64,000 bases of DNA. Origin: Oasisia sp. SBJ-2009 (taxonomy: Eukaryota; Annelida; Polychaeta; Sabellida; Siboglinidae). Shown one piece after another: positions 35,160 to 47,647 of this stretch. The stretch is taken from the NCBI GenBank assembly GCA_964017155.1, contig OZ024861.1, forward strand, positions 16,553,783 through 16,617,782, in the 5' to 3' direction. The position numbers were made by a program, and so were the translations under genes. Every line of letters begins with the position of its first letter. The stretch's first letter is position 1. The notes under the pieces were generated by a model. It searched no databases. It saw only the letters and a list, made by a program, of their open reading frames with translations, and had not been told where the DNA came from.

Positions 35160-38100
35160 TATTGAAAACATTGTACTCATAACTCAGAACACTGACCGAA
35201 ACCTTAACACATGGCACTCTTCAGATTGCTCTGCACCCTGTGGCATTTGCCACAGGGATGTCCTTAATAACCATAAAGCAATCCATTGTGACCACTGCCA
35301 AAAATGGATACACACACAATGCTGTGCAATAGATGCCAGTTAATACAAACAACTAATACATTCTTCATGTTCCTGGGCCTGTCCTGACTGTAATAACTTC
35401 AACTTCACTAATTCCTTCTTCGAATATAACGAAATCCAGACCGCTAACCCTTTTGACCCCCTCAATGGTAACAATCATAACTCAAACGAAACAACTACAA
35501 GTAGTAATAACACAACCAATAACAAGAAAACCTATAAACAGAAGAAGAGACCAAACTTCAGGTGCATCCTCATAAACTGCCAAAGCATTAAGAATAAAGC
35601 TGCAGACATCGCAGTACTAAACGACATACATAACCTTGACATAATCAGTGCAACAGAGTCATGCTTAGATCCCTCAGTTAAAATGGAGAAATGTCCCCAG
35701 ACCACTTCAATGTATTTAGAAAAGACAGGGAAACAAGTACTACTGGAGGGGGGGGGGTATTCCAAATAGCCAAAGCTGATCTCATCACAAATCACCTAAC
35801 AAACTTAAACACTAACAGTGAGAGCATTTGGACAGAAACTGAAATAAAAGGAATGAAACCCATAGTCATATGCACCTTCTATCGTACCCCACATGACCCT
35901 CAAGTAACTCAAATTGAAGAACAAGAGCTATCTCTGTCTAAATTAGGAAACAAGATAAACACACATAATGTCATAATTACTGGCGATTTCAACCTTCCCA
36001 ACATAAACTGGGAAAATCATCATGTCACACCTAGCAGAGGATATAGTACAGTTGCTGCTAACAAACTACTCTCTCTCTTGTAGAGGAACATGGACTAATC
36101 CAACATATCGATGAACCAACACGTAAACAAGGAAATGCCAACAATATTCTAGATCTTGTCTTCACAAATAGACCTGGGTTAATAAAGAAACTAAACGTAG
36201 TAGACGGCATAGCAGACCATAGCACAGTTACCATTGATGTATATATCTCACCCAAGCGCAAACATCGCCCAAAACGTACAATTTTCATCATAAATAAAGC
36301 TGACCACCCGTACATCCAGAAATCTCTCGATGACTTCACACATGAATACTTCTCTCTAAACCAAAACATGACAGTCAATGACAAATGGAACCTTGTTTCA
36401 ACAAATATCATCAACATTATGAACCAATATGTACCATGCCGTCTTACAACTTCCAGATTCAACCTTCCCTGGTTCAGTAAAGACTTGAAAAAAATGTGCA
36501 AAAGAAAGAAACGATTATATAAGAAAGCAAAACGATCCAGAAATCCAGAAGACTGGCAAGAGTTATGTAACCTCAGGAAAGACATGCACACACACCTTCG
36601 TTCTGCTAGACTGTCCTACATAAATCAAATCCTAACAACTGCAATAACCGACAAACCGAAAGCATTCTGGAGTTTCATTTCCAAACTTAGACAAGATAAC
36701 CAGGGTATTGGGGTCCTCAAAATTGCGGGAAACATAATTAGCGATGACTAACAAAAAGCAGAAGCCTTAGGCAATCAGTTTAAAAGTGTCTTCACACATG
36801 AAGGAAATTCCAAGTTACCAAATCTAAATGACAGTCCACATGCAAAAATATCCAAACTAACAATTTCACTCAAAGGAGTACATGATCAACTATCAAAAAT
36901 TAACACCTCTAAATCACAAGGACCAGATGGCATTCCACCATGGTTTCTAAATAGATATGCCTCCCACCTAACGCCAATAATACATGATATCTTCCAATCA
37001 TCAGTTGACTCTGCTCTAGTCCCCAATGCATGGAAAAAAGCAAATATAACAGCAATTTTCAAGAAATGAAATAGGGCAGAAACTTCTAACTACATACCAA
37101 TATCCTTAACACCTGTGATTTCTAAACTTCTTGAACACATAATTCATAGCCGCATCATGAAATACCTTGAACAACATCACATCCTAACTGACCACCAACA
37201 TGGTTTTCGTGCAAAACGATCAACAGAAACTCAATTAATTCAAACTATCCATGACATAAGCAAATCCCTTGACGAAAAGAAAACTGTAGACATGGCCATT
37301 CTAGACTTCACTAAAGCATTCGATAAAGTTCCACATAAAATACAGATTCACAAACTAAAATACTATTGTATCACAGACCCAACATCATCATGGATAGAAA
37401 GCACCCTTACAGAAAGAACCCAACAGGTTGTAATAAATGGATCAGCATCCACACCCATTCAAGTCACCTCAGGGGTACCGCAAGGAACCGTACTGGGGCC
37501 CCTCTTTTTCCTACTATACATAAATGACCTACCCAATAATCTCACTTCAAATGTTCGCCTTTTTGCAGATGACTGCCTACTATATCTACCAGTTAAATCA
37601 TACAATGACACTTCTCTCCTCCAAAATAATGTACTCAAACTCGAGGAATGGCAAGACACTTGGCTTATGAAATTAAATCCCACCAAATGCTTCACAATGA
37701 CATTAGCCTCAAGAAAACCGACACCAAATCACTACACCTTCTGTAGCCAACAACTTACATCTGTTCAATCTCACTGTTATCTTGGTGTACAAATATCAAA
37801 TACTTTAAATTGGACAACACAATGCAACTAAGTCGCTAAGAAAGCACAACAGACACGAGGAGTCATTAGGAGAAATCTAAATCAATGCCCAACCCACATT
37901 AAATCTATAGCCTGCACAACCCTTGTCCGACCAATACTTGAATATGCGTCAGCAGCATGGGATCCACACTGCCTAAAACATATTAAAACCTTATAAATAA
38001 TTCAAAGACAAGCTGCCAGATTTTGCACACAAAACTATTTTAGAGAGCCAGGAACAGTTTCCCAACTTCTTAAAAACCTCCAATGGGACACCATTCAAAC

Positions 38101-38400
38101 AAGAAGAACAATAAAAGGACTTAGCATAATAACCTTATAGATATCCCGCTAGATCACTATATCCAACACAACACTAGATCCTCACGTAAACATGACAGTC
38201 AGTTCTTGCAAATTAGACACTCTGCAAACATATTTGGAAACAGCCTCTTCCGAACTACAATTACAGAATGGAATTCTCTGCCACCAAACACTGTCTCAAG
38301 TAAATAACTAAACTCATTTAAACTAATCCCAACGACCCACCATGCGCACTGGCGTGATGTGTCCCCAGGACAATTTGCCAGTAACATATACAGATACAGA
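35160..38400 (+). mobile_element. Nearly complete LINE with PHD finger, endonuclease and reverse transcriptase (inactive)
   Basis: In order: a PHD-type zinc finger (CGICH, HCDHC, WIHTQC, CPDC) at about 35237-35395; the endonuclease (FRCILINCQSIKNKAADI; a run of nine G at 35750 shifts the frame; ICTFYRTPHDP, VIITGDFNLPNINWE, IADHSTVTID); a basic spacer; and the RT (SQGPDGIPPWFLNRYAS, ILDFTKAFDKVPH, SGVPQGTVLGPLFFLLYIND, VRLFADDCLLYLP) from about 36850. A C-terminal region (LVRPILEYASAAWDPHC) follows. The 3' end closes with ATACAGATACAGAT near 38390. Stops at about 35340, 36750, 37066 and 37830 and the G-run frameshift make it inactive. Same family layout as the minus-strand element at 4.2-6.1 kb. 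Confidence 0.92.
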
Positions 38401-38404
38401 TGTA

Positions 38405-38715
38405 GTCTGGAGGAATTTCGAGTTCAGGTGGAAATGTTGTACAGACTTTTTTGACGGTTGATTTGAGTTAATTATGGCCTCGGGTCATAATTTTCGGAGG
38501 GTGTGCAACATTTCGTGCGGTGGCATTTTTGCAAATCCAATATGGCCGCCATCGCTGACCGATATAATTAAAATGGCCATTACTCAGTTAATATTTGTGC
38601 TAGAGATGTAATGTCGGGCTCTATACCTAGGTGTTTAGGTACACGGAATCGAATGGACGGGTTATTTATATGATTCGACAAATGTGTCATCATAAAAATC
38701 CAAAATGGCAAGCAA
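38405..38715 (+). repeat. Left terminal inverted repeat
   Basis: Left arm of the 3.8-kb element. It contains AATATGGCCGCCATCGCTGA and GGCTCTATACCTAGG, both mirrored in the right arm. It begins directly after the tail of the LINE to its left. Confidence 0.8.
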
Positions 38716-38837
38716 AATACCCTATGAAATCACTGAACTCATGTTTTGACCTTTTGATGCAATTTGTAATAAACTGTCGTAGTACATACGGGTATGTGAA
38801 AGCTATCCAACTTTAATATGTTTCAACACATAATGTT

Positions 38838-41745
38838 CAACACTGTAGTGGCACAAGCAGAAAATCCACGGAAGATCTAGCATTTAGTAGTGTCTGCAAC
38901 AAAATGCTATATGATCGTAAAAATACATGGAGCTCGGTTGAGCGTTTTGCACTGTATGTAGACGAGGATGGTGCTTGCATGTACCGCAAAACATTGTTCA
39001 GAAAACTGAGTGAATATCACGGCGAAAATCTGTGAAAAAATGCCATGGGATTCAGAAGTGAATTGACGCAGTCATTGCACTTAGTAAAGAAAACTGATGA
39101 TGACGTAGAGTATTGCGTGGACAGAGTTGCATCGGCTGTGACCAATGAGTGCCTTGACATGAAAATAAAGAGAAACATATACCACATAAACATTGACAAG
39201 GAACTTGTGCATGAATGTGTTGGCAACATTATTGCTTAGATCTTGCAAATATATCAACCAAATTCGACAAAGAGCGGTGCTGGCAATGATGTTGATAGGG
39301 AACATTATATAACAAGGACAGTGTAGTCCCAACCAACAGATCTCCAAGTAGCATTAAGGGAACAATATCTTGATATCCGAGTTGTCCAAATACTCTGTGT
39401 GCTGCTCATACGATGAAGTTCGGCTGTTTCGGTACTCAGCAGCTGTCCATGTTGCACAGAGGTATGACGAAGTAGGGTTTGGGGTGTGTGATCGTGACAC
39501 CGTAAAGCACTGCATCTTTGATAAATGTGATGCTGAACTATTGTCACCAAATTGCAAGCGGTGTTTCCACTGTCTTGCTATGATCCTGGCACATGTTCGT
39601 TCACGTAGCATTAGCAGTCCTGCTGAGTTGGATCCCATGCAGAAAACTATCAAACGACAACCTATGCAAGATTGTTCAAAGCCGGTTAAGTATGATATGC
39701 AGCAAGTTACGTACAATGGACCCAAGAAGCCCTTGATGACCCCCGGAACAAGCTGCCCACTACGTACCTCCTCTATCGCCATTAGCTCCCAAGCAATCAC
39801 AAAACGATGAGCATTGGAGAATGAATTTGCATTCTTGCAGGACATACATACGAAAACGAACTGTCCTGAATACAACGGCTACAACACTAGACACTGTCGC
39901 CAAGCCGGCATGCTCCCTCAACCACATACCGAAGTCGCCTTACTACCAATCACTGACCGACCCTCTGCTCTCCCTGATACCATCAAAACCGCAATCGAGA
40001 GGGTCCTGTCTCTTACCAGCGCTGCAGGTGAGGACGTACTGATCTTCAAAGGTGACCAGCAGCTCCACAAAGGCACCGTAGACATACTGTTTCACGAGCC
40101 TACGGAACACGCTCGACGCCTGTATTAATCATTTAGATGATGACAAACACTCGGATGGTGCACTTATGAACATCGTTACTGGACAAATCGCTCACCCTGA
40201 CTAAAATGCGGATGATGCCGTCAGTCTTGGACAGAGATGAGCAACTTCAAGGCTTTTTGGCCAGGATGTTTCTATGATCCTCTCGGCAAACTAGTTGTCA
40301 CCATGGATGTGAAGAAGGAACACGTGCTATTCGGCAAGCGACGTGTCTATGATCAGGAACTGATTGATCCACGTGTCATTGTGCTACTTTCAAGTTCACG
40401 GGAGATTAACTTTGGCAGTATATGTAGGCATACGAGTTAGCTGCATATCCACCATCAATGTTCAACCCAGGCGGTGAAATTAAACTCACGAAGCCAAAAT
40501 CGACCTTGAAACTGAAACTTCAAGTGGGTATATCGGAGGGTAACTGCCCCATCTCGGAGACCCTTATCTATGTGTTTCTGCGCCCCTCTGGGTCCTCACT
40601 TGGCCGTCTGACAAACTCCACGTGTATGTGGATGTTTTTTTGTTGTATGTTCATCAAGCTCTACAAAAGTCAAATGTCACATTCGTGTTTGATAGATACT
40701 TCCCCACAGCAACAAGAACTTCACGAGGATGTAGAGACCTGGCTTGAGCCGGGCGCACACGCTGACACAGGAGATGCCTGCTTCAGCCATACCAGGCGTT
40801 CTCACTAACACGAAGAACAAGATTCAACTGTATGCCATGCCAGTAGAAGGCCTGCTCAACTCCGACTACTACCCGAATGCAACACAGACGAATACTCTTA
40901 CGATCGCGACGTGCCAATGGATATAGTTGGTGGTGTACGGACTGACGTGTTGGTTCTCCTTGTGCACTTCTACCACATTAAGTGTAGAGGTAGGAACTCT
41001 GCTCCAATGATCGTGACATCACTAGTGAAGGAGCGAGCAGGTATCGATATCGGTGCCATTGCAACAGCACACAGCGACATAGCAGATGATCTTCTGGCAA
41101 TTAATGGGAGCTCCGGGGCAGATACTGTAGCTTCATTGCATAGTGTAGGCAAAGCAACTGTAATCAAAATTGCCTAGAATGGAACACTCTCCCTCTCTCA
41201 AGTTGGTGATGTGAAGGCTGATATTAAATCAGTGCAAGCTCAGGCCACTAAGTTCATATGTGCGGCTTATGGCAAGGTAGCAGAGCCGTGCACATCCATG
41301 ACCGAATGCAGGGCCAAGACGTGGCGTTCAAAAACAGGAAACGGTGGCGCGTCATCGGTTAAACTCTGCCCCCTTCCACCAGGCAATGATGTGTTCGTCA
41401 AAAACATCAACAAATGTCACCTGCAAGTCGCAACATAGAAAGTAGCACTTCTCGAATCACCACCGACAATGTACCCAACAAGTCATGGCTGGGAACTCGA
41501 CCACCAGGGCATCCTGCTATCACGAACAGTGGCAACATGTACACTATCTGCACCTGCAGATATACTGAAGCTAATTCACTGCAACGGCAAGACGCCCGGG
41601 TGTCTAACTGCAACTTGCATCTGCTCCAAGGTTTGATGCACAGTGGTTTGTCTGTGCGAGGGTGGGGAGGCATGTAAGAACCCTCTGACACGAAACCAAT
41701 CGGACGAAGAATCCGTTGAAGCAGACAAGGACAATGATGAGTAAT
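38838..41745 (+). pseudogene. Decayed multi-copy invertebrate protein with PIN-like segment (element cargo)
   Basis: Successive + frames, broken by stops and frameshifts, read as one decayed protein. An N-terminal part (WSSVERFALYVDEDGACMYR, TLFRKLSEYH) is followed by a Cys/His-containing middle (CDAELLSPNCKRCFHC), then MFNPGGEIKLTKPKSTLKLK. A PIN-like segment (RTDVLVLLVHFYHIK, where the family has DDTDV-VLLLHH, and SGADTVASLHSVGKATVIK for SGCDT--GIGKGT-IK) is followed by EPCTSMTECRAKTWRSKTGN and a Cys-rich end (CICSKV, CTVVCLCEGGEACKNPLTRN). From memory this order matches uncharacterised proteins that are abundant in cnidarian and marine invertebrate genomes. I know of no proven function. 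Stops near 39032, 39236, 39808, 40126, 41175 and 41436 show it is dead. Confidence 0.65.
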
Positions 41746-41848
41746 GTGCACATATCAAGCTCTGGTTACTAGTTGATTGCAACATAAATGTCAATAAAGT
41801 TATTTGTTTGCACGAATTGAATTTTAATTTTAGTTGTACTCTTTGCAG

Positions 41849-41853
<5 letters not shown>

Positions 41854-41918
<65 letters not shown>
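41854..41918. repeat. (TA)n microsatellite inside the element
   Basis: About 32 uninterrupted TA units between the decayed coding region and the right inverted repeat. Confidence 0.97.
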
Positions 41919-41921
<3 letters not shown>

Positions 41922-41934
41922 GATCGATCCTCAT

Positions 41935-42255
41935 ATATAGCAGGTCATTTTGGACGTTTTAGCCGCCATATTGGATTTATATTGTGATGCAGTTGTCAAA
42001 TCACATAAATAACCCTTCCATTCGATTCCATGTGCCTCTAACCCTAAGTATAGAGCCAAACATCAAGACTCTAATACAAATATTGACCAAGTTATGACCA
42101 TTTAATGATATCGGTCGGCGTTGGCGGCCATTTTGGATTTACAAAAATGCCACCGAACGAAATTGTGCACACCCTTCGGAATTTACGAGCTAAGGCCCTT
42201 ATTGACTCATATCAACCATCAAAAAAAGTATGTACGATATTGCCACCCTCCGGTC
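41935..42255 (-). repeat. Right terminal inverted repeat
   Basis: Right arm of the 3.8-kb element, reading as the inverse of 38405-38715. Conserved words include GAATCGAATGGAAGGGTTAT (on the minus strand) and GGTGGCATTTTTGTAAATCC. Confidence 0.8.
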
Positions 42256-42990
42256 CATATTCACTATATTCGTCCTGACTAATGGTCAGTTATCACGAAA
42301 CGTCGTCAGAATCTGCTTTACGGGGTAAATGTAGAATTCAATATTTCACGTTTTCCCTTTAGTCACTAATAAATAACATATCAAGGTATACTGGAAATAA
42401 ATTTGGGTAGCTTAATTAGTAAAATCGGCTCTTTGGCATCGCTTTAAAGTTGGGTGTCCGTGTTGCGCGATACCGAGCGCATGCACGCACATAATGTATA
42501 TGTTATGGTATTAATTTTTTTTCGCTAAGTGCTCTAGTTTATTTTGTTTGAGCATGTGACAGGTGTATGGTTCAAAATGGACAAAAGTGGCAATGTTTGT
42601 AAACATTATTTTGTTTTTATGCAATTTAAAAATTAGAATTCATTTTAGGTACCCCGTAAAAGAGTAAAGCGGTCATATAATTACTTTTACATTCTAAGGG
42701 GAACTGCTTGTATTCTGTCACGGTAAATGCAGGTATAAAATGAACAATTACCTTTTCAACTGAACAAACCTTATGCGGATACTGTCTTCTGTAGTCTCCA
42801 GAAGGATGTTTAAAATAGGTATACGCTCGGTATCGCTGAAAAGCATTCTTCACTGGTATTTTCAAAATAAAAAATACTTGTTCTATGGGGCATTTGTTTT
42901 ATTCTGCTTGGCCTCGGCGTGTTGCCCTGAGACAGGTATGTGCACTATTTCCCAGTCATCGCCATTTCTAAGGAAACGCAGTTCTCGTTT
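42256..42990. other. Intron stretch with a repeated ACGCTCGGTATCG word
   Basis: No gene is supported. The word GATACCGAGCG at 42469-42479 is the inverse of ACGCTCGGTATCG at 42823-42835; the same word recurs at 46022 and 46353. The two copies here could be ends of a ~370-base element, but I see no longer inverted arms. Confidence 0.5.
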
Positions 42991-42991
42991 A

Positions 42992-44600
42992 CGAATACGA
43001 ATACATTTATTTCAGGTAAAAACCCATATACAATTGGTACATACATTAAAACATCTAAATAGCCTGTTAAAGATCCAATATGTTAAAAAATTATTAGATA
43101 AAAAAAAATAAGGTTATAAGTTAGATAATGTAAAATTGTAGAAAAACAGATAAAATAATGAGCAATATACAGGATGTAATTGTAAAATAAATATGCAATT
43201 AGTTCATGTAAATAAACACCTTTTGAAAAGTAAGTTATATAAACAACTTATTGACTTTAAAAATATATGTATATAATAAATAAATAATAAAGTTATATGC
43301 TAGACATGATGACTATCTTACAGATTTATTGTGTACAATGAATTGGCCCAGCTAATCCACATTGGGCCATTTACTATTTCAAAGCAATTGTACATAACCC
43401 TAATCAAGTCATTATTTATGTTAAAAATGCGTCTTTTAAAACCATAAATGCTCTTACGCAATAGGGCGTCAAATGTATCAATACCATTATTAGCAAACAT
43501 GCCACTCGCGCTGTCCCGTCGGCTATATCCCAAAATCCGTCTATGCATATTGTTGTAGGCAACTTTAGCTTTCAAATAAGAGCCCTTATTAAAGTTAACC
43601 CATAATTGGCAACAATAAGTTGTACAACAATACGCATGAAACAGATGTAGTCTAACACCCACGGAACAGTGGTGAAATTTTCTGATAATGCTATTTGACC
43701 TAGCATAAAAATTACGTAGATGTCTTAAAATATCTCCGTCATCTTTCAGGTCATTGCATATTATCACACCTAAATATTTTGCTTCTTTGACATATGCAAG
43801 CTTGTTTAGGTTCATATACATATCTGGACATTTCAGGTTAAAACCACGTGGTTTGAAGACCATACATAATGACTTGATAGGGTTATATTCAACATCATTT
43901 TCAAAGCCAAACTGTGCACATATGTTCAGCAAACGCTGAAGCCCACTAGGACTGGGAGCAATAACACATATGTCATCGGCATAGAACACATGGTTAGTGC
44001 AGTAGTTGTGTATATGACAACCTGTACCAGCACTATTTAGCATATTGCTCAGATCATCAATGTATACGATAAATAAATATGGGGACAAAATCCCACCTTG
44101 TCGAACACCATTCGAAACATTAAAAAACTCTGATGTTGTACAACCCCATTTGACACAGAATGTTTGGGTTCTGTACCAATACAACAGAATACGTACAAGT
44201 ATAACAGGCACACCTCGGTTAAGCAATTTTCTAAAAAGCGTCCAATGGTTGACTCTGTCGAATGCTTTTGACGCGTCTAAAAAGCATGAATACACCGGGC
44301 TATTGTTACTTTTATAGTATTGAATAACATTTTTTAAAGCAAATATACAGTGGTCAGTAGAGTGTCCCTTCTTAAACCCAAATTGATTGTCGGTGGTATT
44401 AAGATATGGTGTCAACATTTCCAGCAATACAATTTCAAATATCTTAGAGGCTACAGTGACTAGCGCAATTGGTCTGTAGTTATTTACGTTGCTCGTATCA
44501 CCAGACTTATTTTTTATCAATGGAATTATAATAGTTTTCATAAAGTCATCAGGTAGATGACCATGAGAAATCACTCTATTATAAGTTTATGAGTTTAACT
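42992..44600 (-). mobile_element. 5'-truncated LINE with intact reverse transcriptase frame
   Basis: Minus-strand copy inside the 12-kb myosin intron. It begins within the RT near 44600, keeps one open frame to 43318, then has a 3' region ending in repeated ATTCGT-like units (minus-strand TGTATTCGTATTCGT near 42995), the usual microsatellite-type LINE tail. No endonuclease is present, so it cannot move on its own. Confidence 0.88.
43318..44574 (-). CDS. LINE reverse transcriptase (418 codons, open)
   Basis: An uninterrupted RT frame. Motifs in order: NVNNYRPIALVTVASKIFE at about residue 27, GFKKGHSTDHC at about 70, CFLDASKAFDRVNHW at about 95 (first catalytic Asp), NGVRQGGILSPYLFIVYIDD at about 155, HVFYADDICVIAPSPSGL at about 195 (catalytic YADD), YNPIKSLCMVF at about 235, KEAKYLGVII at about 265, and a C-terminal region with ARSNSIIRKFHHCS and RRILGYSRRDSAS. 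The ATG lies inside the RT and is a chance start caused by 5' truncation. The lack of stops suggests a recent insertion. Confidence 0.9.
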   Translation of the reverse strand: MISHGHLPDDFMKTIIIPLIKNKSGDTSNVNNYRPIALVTVASKIFEIVLLEMLTPYLNTTDNQFGFKKGHSTDHCIFALKNVIQYYKSNNSPVYSCFLDASKAFDRVNHWTLFRKLLNRGVPVILVRILLYWYRTQTFCVKWGCTTSEFFNVSNGVRQGGILSPYLFIVYIDDLSNMLNSAGTGCHIHNYCTNHVFYADDICVIAPSPSGLQRLLNICAQFGFENDVEYNPIKSLCMVFKPRGFNLKCPDMYMNLNKLAYVKEAKYLGVIICNDLKDDGDILRHLRNFYARSNSIIRKFHHCSVGVRLHLFHAYCCTTYCCQLWVNFNKGSYLKAKVAYNNMHRRILGYSRRDSASGMFANNGIDTFDALLRKSIYGFKRRIFNINNDLIRVMYNCFEIVNGPMWISWANSLYTINL

Positions 44601-47063
44601 CATACGTCGTCATTGTGGCAAGAAGTATATTTTTAACCAAGTAATTGTCATGTCGATTATTTTATAATGTTCGGGATGATTAAACAGTCTTCCTTTCAGC
44701 TAATGGAGGCCGTCTCGAACTGTTGGTCGTCTAATGTTGGTCGTCGAGTTACAAAAGACAATAGTTTTAGTATATACACAGTGGTTCAGTAAATATTGAA
44801 CATCAGACGAATGTGTTATACTTTGTAATGATTCAATAACAGGCGGAGATCGCGTGAAATTCTACTTTTAACCAAATTAATTATGTGTAGGCATCGAATA
44901 CATTCCGGTAATCACAATAACAAATAAACAACTTGTTCTACTAATGTGCTTACTGCTACAATAATTTGCTGCATTAGTAAGTGATAACCATGACAATAAC
45001 CTTATCAACAAACTAAACTTGTCTAGTACAATACTCGTATTCTAAGAAAGCATGATATGAACTGAACATGTCCTTTATTCAGCAATGTGTGCAACACAGC
45101 CAACATGTTTTTACTCTTCGATAGTTGACACCATCTGATCATTTGAGACTATTGTCTAAAATTGTAACGACGGCCATTGCTGGAGCTTGCTTCACGTGGA
45201 TCTTCCTCCAACTGGTCCCGGATGACAGCGACAGGGACACTTCTCCACCCGTCGCAGTTTGGGTAAAATATCCGCCCCTTCGTAGCAGCATTCATGGTAA
45301 CATGAGCTGCCTCTCACCATAAGGGTTATCCACTGGCACAATGGCGCGTGCCTCCAATAAGCCATTCACTGCACGTGGCTTCCGTCATAAGCTTAAGATT
45401 ACCTCTGATATGTATGATTTGCTCGTACTGTGTGAAGGCCCTGCCACAATGTCCTCTGAATTATGGGAGTTCTCTCATCAGTGTTTAGGAGAATGTGCCA
45501 TTGTCCTCCACCACTTCAATTTGTGCTGAGGGTGGTCTTGTATTGCACGTCTTTCTTGATCCACAGTTTATATTTGATTGGTCTTGTGCAGTCCGCGTCA
45601 TTAAGTTTCTGCGTTATAGTTCCATCACTCATCGAGGTTAATTCAGGTAAGGACTTTGGCAGTACTTTGGAGGCATTCGCCGTCATAGACATGTTGGCGT
45701 GACGATGGCATAGGCACACGTATCTCTGAGCTTGACATTGGATAGTCTCCCCCTGCAGAATGCAGTAAATTATATCTTACTCTCGCTGAATTCAAGGCTG
45801 AACTTCCTATAGATGTTTTGCATAGTGTCTGTCGGTGAGAAGATTTCTCTTCCCCTGATTTAATAATTCTTTTTTTTTCTGATCTCCTATGAAATTCCGA
45901 TACCGACATCTTATCTTCCGTGATTCGGCTAGTACCTTCCTGTGTCTCTCCCTTTCTTCTGGTAATGGCAGCAGTACGTCATTTTTGAGATATTTGATTT
46001 GCATACGCACGGTCTTTTTATACGCTCGGTATCACCACACGTATAAACATCATAACATATAGAAGAAAAAGATGGCTGCATTTGTAATTTATCATTGTCA
46101 CATACCTTAAGTAACACCAGACAAATATGTGGAAAAAACGTCCACTAATATTTAAAAATCTCTCCAAAATCGTCAATAACTACCCCACGTCGAAATATGA
46201 GACTATTATATTTTACTACAGGAATAACAAATTTGGGAGGCCAATTTAACCTATACAGGTATTATCTAAATGGAAGTATCAACATACAGATACAATTAGT
46301 ATTTTTGTACTACATTATTTACCCTTACACACGCTTTGTTGAACATTTGCATACGCTCGGTATCGGCCAAACTACCCCACCATATATACTTTTCTTGCGG
46401 CGCGCCCATTCAACAAAACGCTGACATTTTGTGAAGACTATGTCGAACTACACACCGATAAATGGGTAAATAAACCAAACACCTGTAACTATTGGTTAAT
46501 GCATAATTCTTGTTAGTATAATAGTACTACAGAAATAACTTCCAAAAATGGGTCAGAAATACCCTTTGTTTGCCTGTATCTTCCATAGTTTTGAAGATAC
46601 ACACGTAAAAGTTGTGTTCCTATGGTACCTGTTACCGAAGCGGTTGCCGTGACCACCATAACAATGCCGTGCTGTATGCTTTTATAATGGTTAGATTACA
46701 AAAACGTTTTGACGACGTTTCGTCATAACTTACCATATACATATACACTATTAACAACAACAATAAATATAATACAAACTGGCAAATTTAGCTACAATAC
46801 TACAATATACAATGTTTGAAAAGGCGTACATTTGAAATCAGTGACTTTCTGTTATAATTTACCCCTGACACATACTATTTATTTAAATACTGGTTACAAA
46901 TTCGTATACAAAGTATAACATAAGTAAACATCTTGACATATAATATAGTTAAGAGAGATGGTCCACAACTAGATATTTCTTATGCAACGCTAAGTGAATA
47001 ATGTGCTTTGCACATTTTATTTTGTCTCTTAAACGGCCCCCATCATATATCTGTTGTGATTAG
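44601..47063. other. Rest of the 12-kb myosin intron, no supported gene
   Basis: Mostly AT-rich. Between about 45125 and 46010 short frames occur on both strands (for example a minus-strand basic frame at 45807-46010 with EERERHRKVLAESRKIRCRY), which suggests a decayed coding fragment, perhaps of a transposon, but I recognise no family. The word ACGCTCGGTATC recurs at 46022 and 46353. Confidence 0.45.
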
Positions 47064-47159
47064 GATACGACCCCTGTGATGACCCGGATCTACACAACAC
47101 TGGGTCGCAAGTTCAACAAGAAGGACTTAGAGGATGCACGGAGAATGGGCGAGGAACTG
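47064..47159 (+). CDS. MYO7A: Myosin VII exon: MyTH4 domain, third part
   Basis: A 96-nt exon (32 codons), phase 0-0, acceptor GTTGTGATTAG, donor GTAAGG. Peptide DTTPVMTRIYTTLGRKFNKK, then DLEDARRMGEEL. The matching vertebrate segment has IPVMTKIYETLGKK. It was found by continuing the myosin frame rather than as a long open frame. It follows SKSK of the exon at 34994 and precedes EKEPLPPP of the next. Confidence 0.9.
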
Positions 47160-47647
47160 GTAAGGGGGCTTGGATCTCATACGAGGGTAGGACTTGGAAA
47201 GAGGGTGTACTACTAGTAAGGGGGCTAAGGGTTCTTAAAGGGTTTATGAACTAGTAAGGGGCTAGACATTGGTAATAGACTAAGAACAGGTAAAGTGGCA
47301 TGGAACTCGTGAGCAGGCAAGGAGTTGGTGAGAAAATAGAACTGGCATTGAGGGCAAGGAATGAGTAAGATGGCTTGGAACTGATAAGGGGGCTGGCAAA
47401 TGGAAAGGGGCAATAGGAAATCGTAGCGCGATTAGGAACTGACAAGGCTGATAGGAACTGATCAGGGGCAAGATACATTTCATAAAACTAATGAAAAGAG
47501 TGATCGTTTCCATTTTTGTTAATTTTTACTTATCGCCATTTGGAATAATAATTATCTTAAAAATATATTTTGAGACTTGTTGAGAAGAGTCTTACAGAGA
47601 CTGAAACGTTGGGGTAACCTTGCGTTCTTGGTTCCTTGTTTGACCAG

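Larger units (their letters stand above)
38405..42255. mobile_element. 3.8-kb element with ~300-bp terminal inverted repeats
   Basis: The two ends are inverted copies of each other at roughly 80% identity by eye. The left end (ACTTTTTTGACGGTTGA, GGAGGGTGTGCAA, GGTGGCATTTTTGCAAATCC, GAATCGAATGGACGGGTTAT) is mirrored on the right (reverse of ATAACCCTTCCATTCGATTC, GGATTTACAAAAATGCCACC, TCAACCATC). Between them lies a decayed coding region on the + strand. The structure is that of a DNA transposon with unusually long TIRs. I do not see a DDE transposase, and the family is not recognised. Confidence 0.8.

Noticed and set aside
36058..36591. 177-codon minus-strand frame
   Set aside because: Antisense shadow of the LINE spacer region; no motif.
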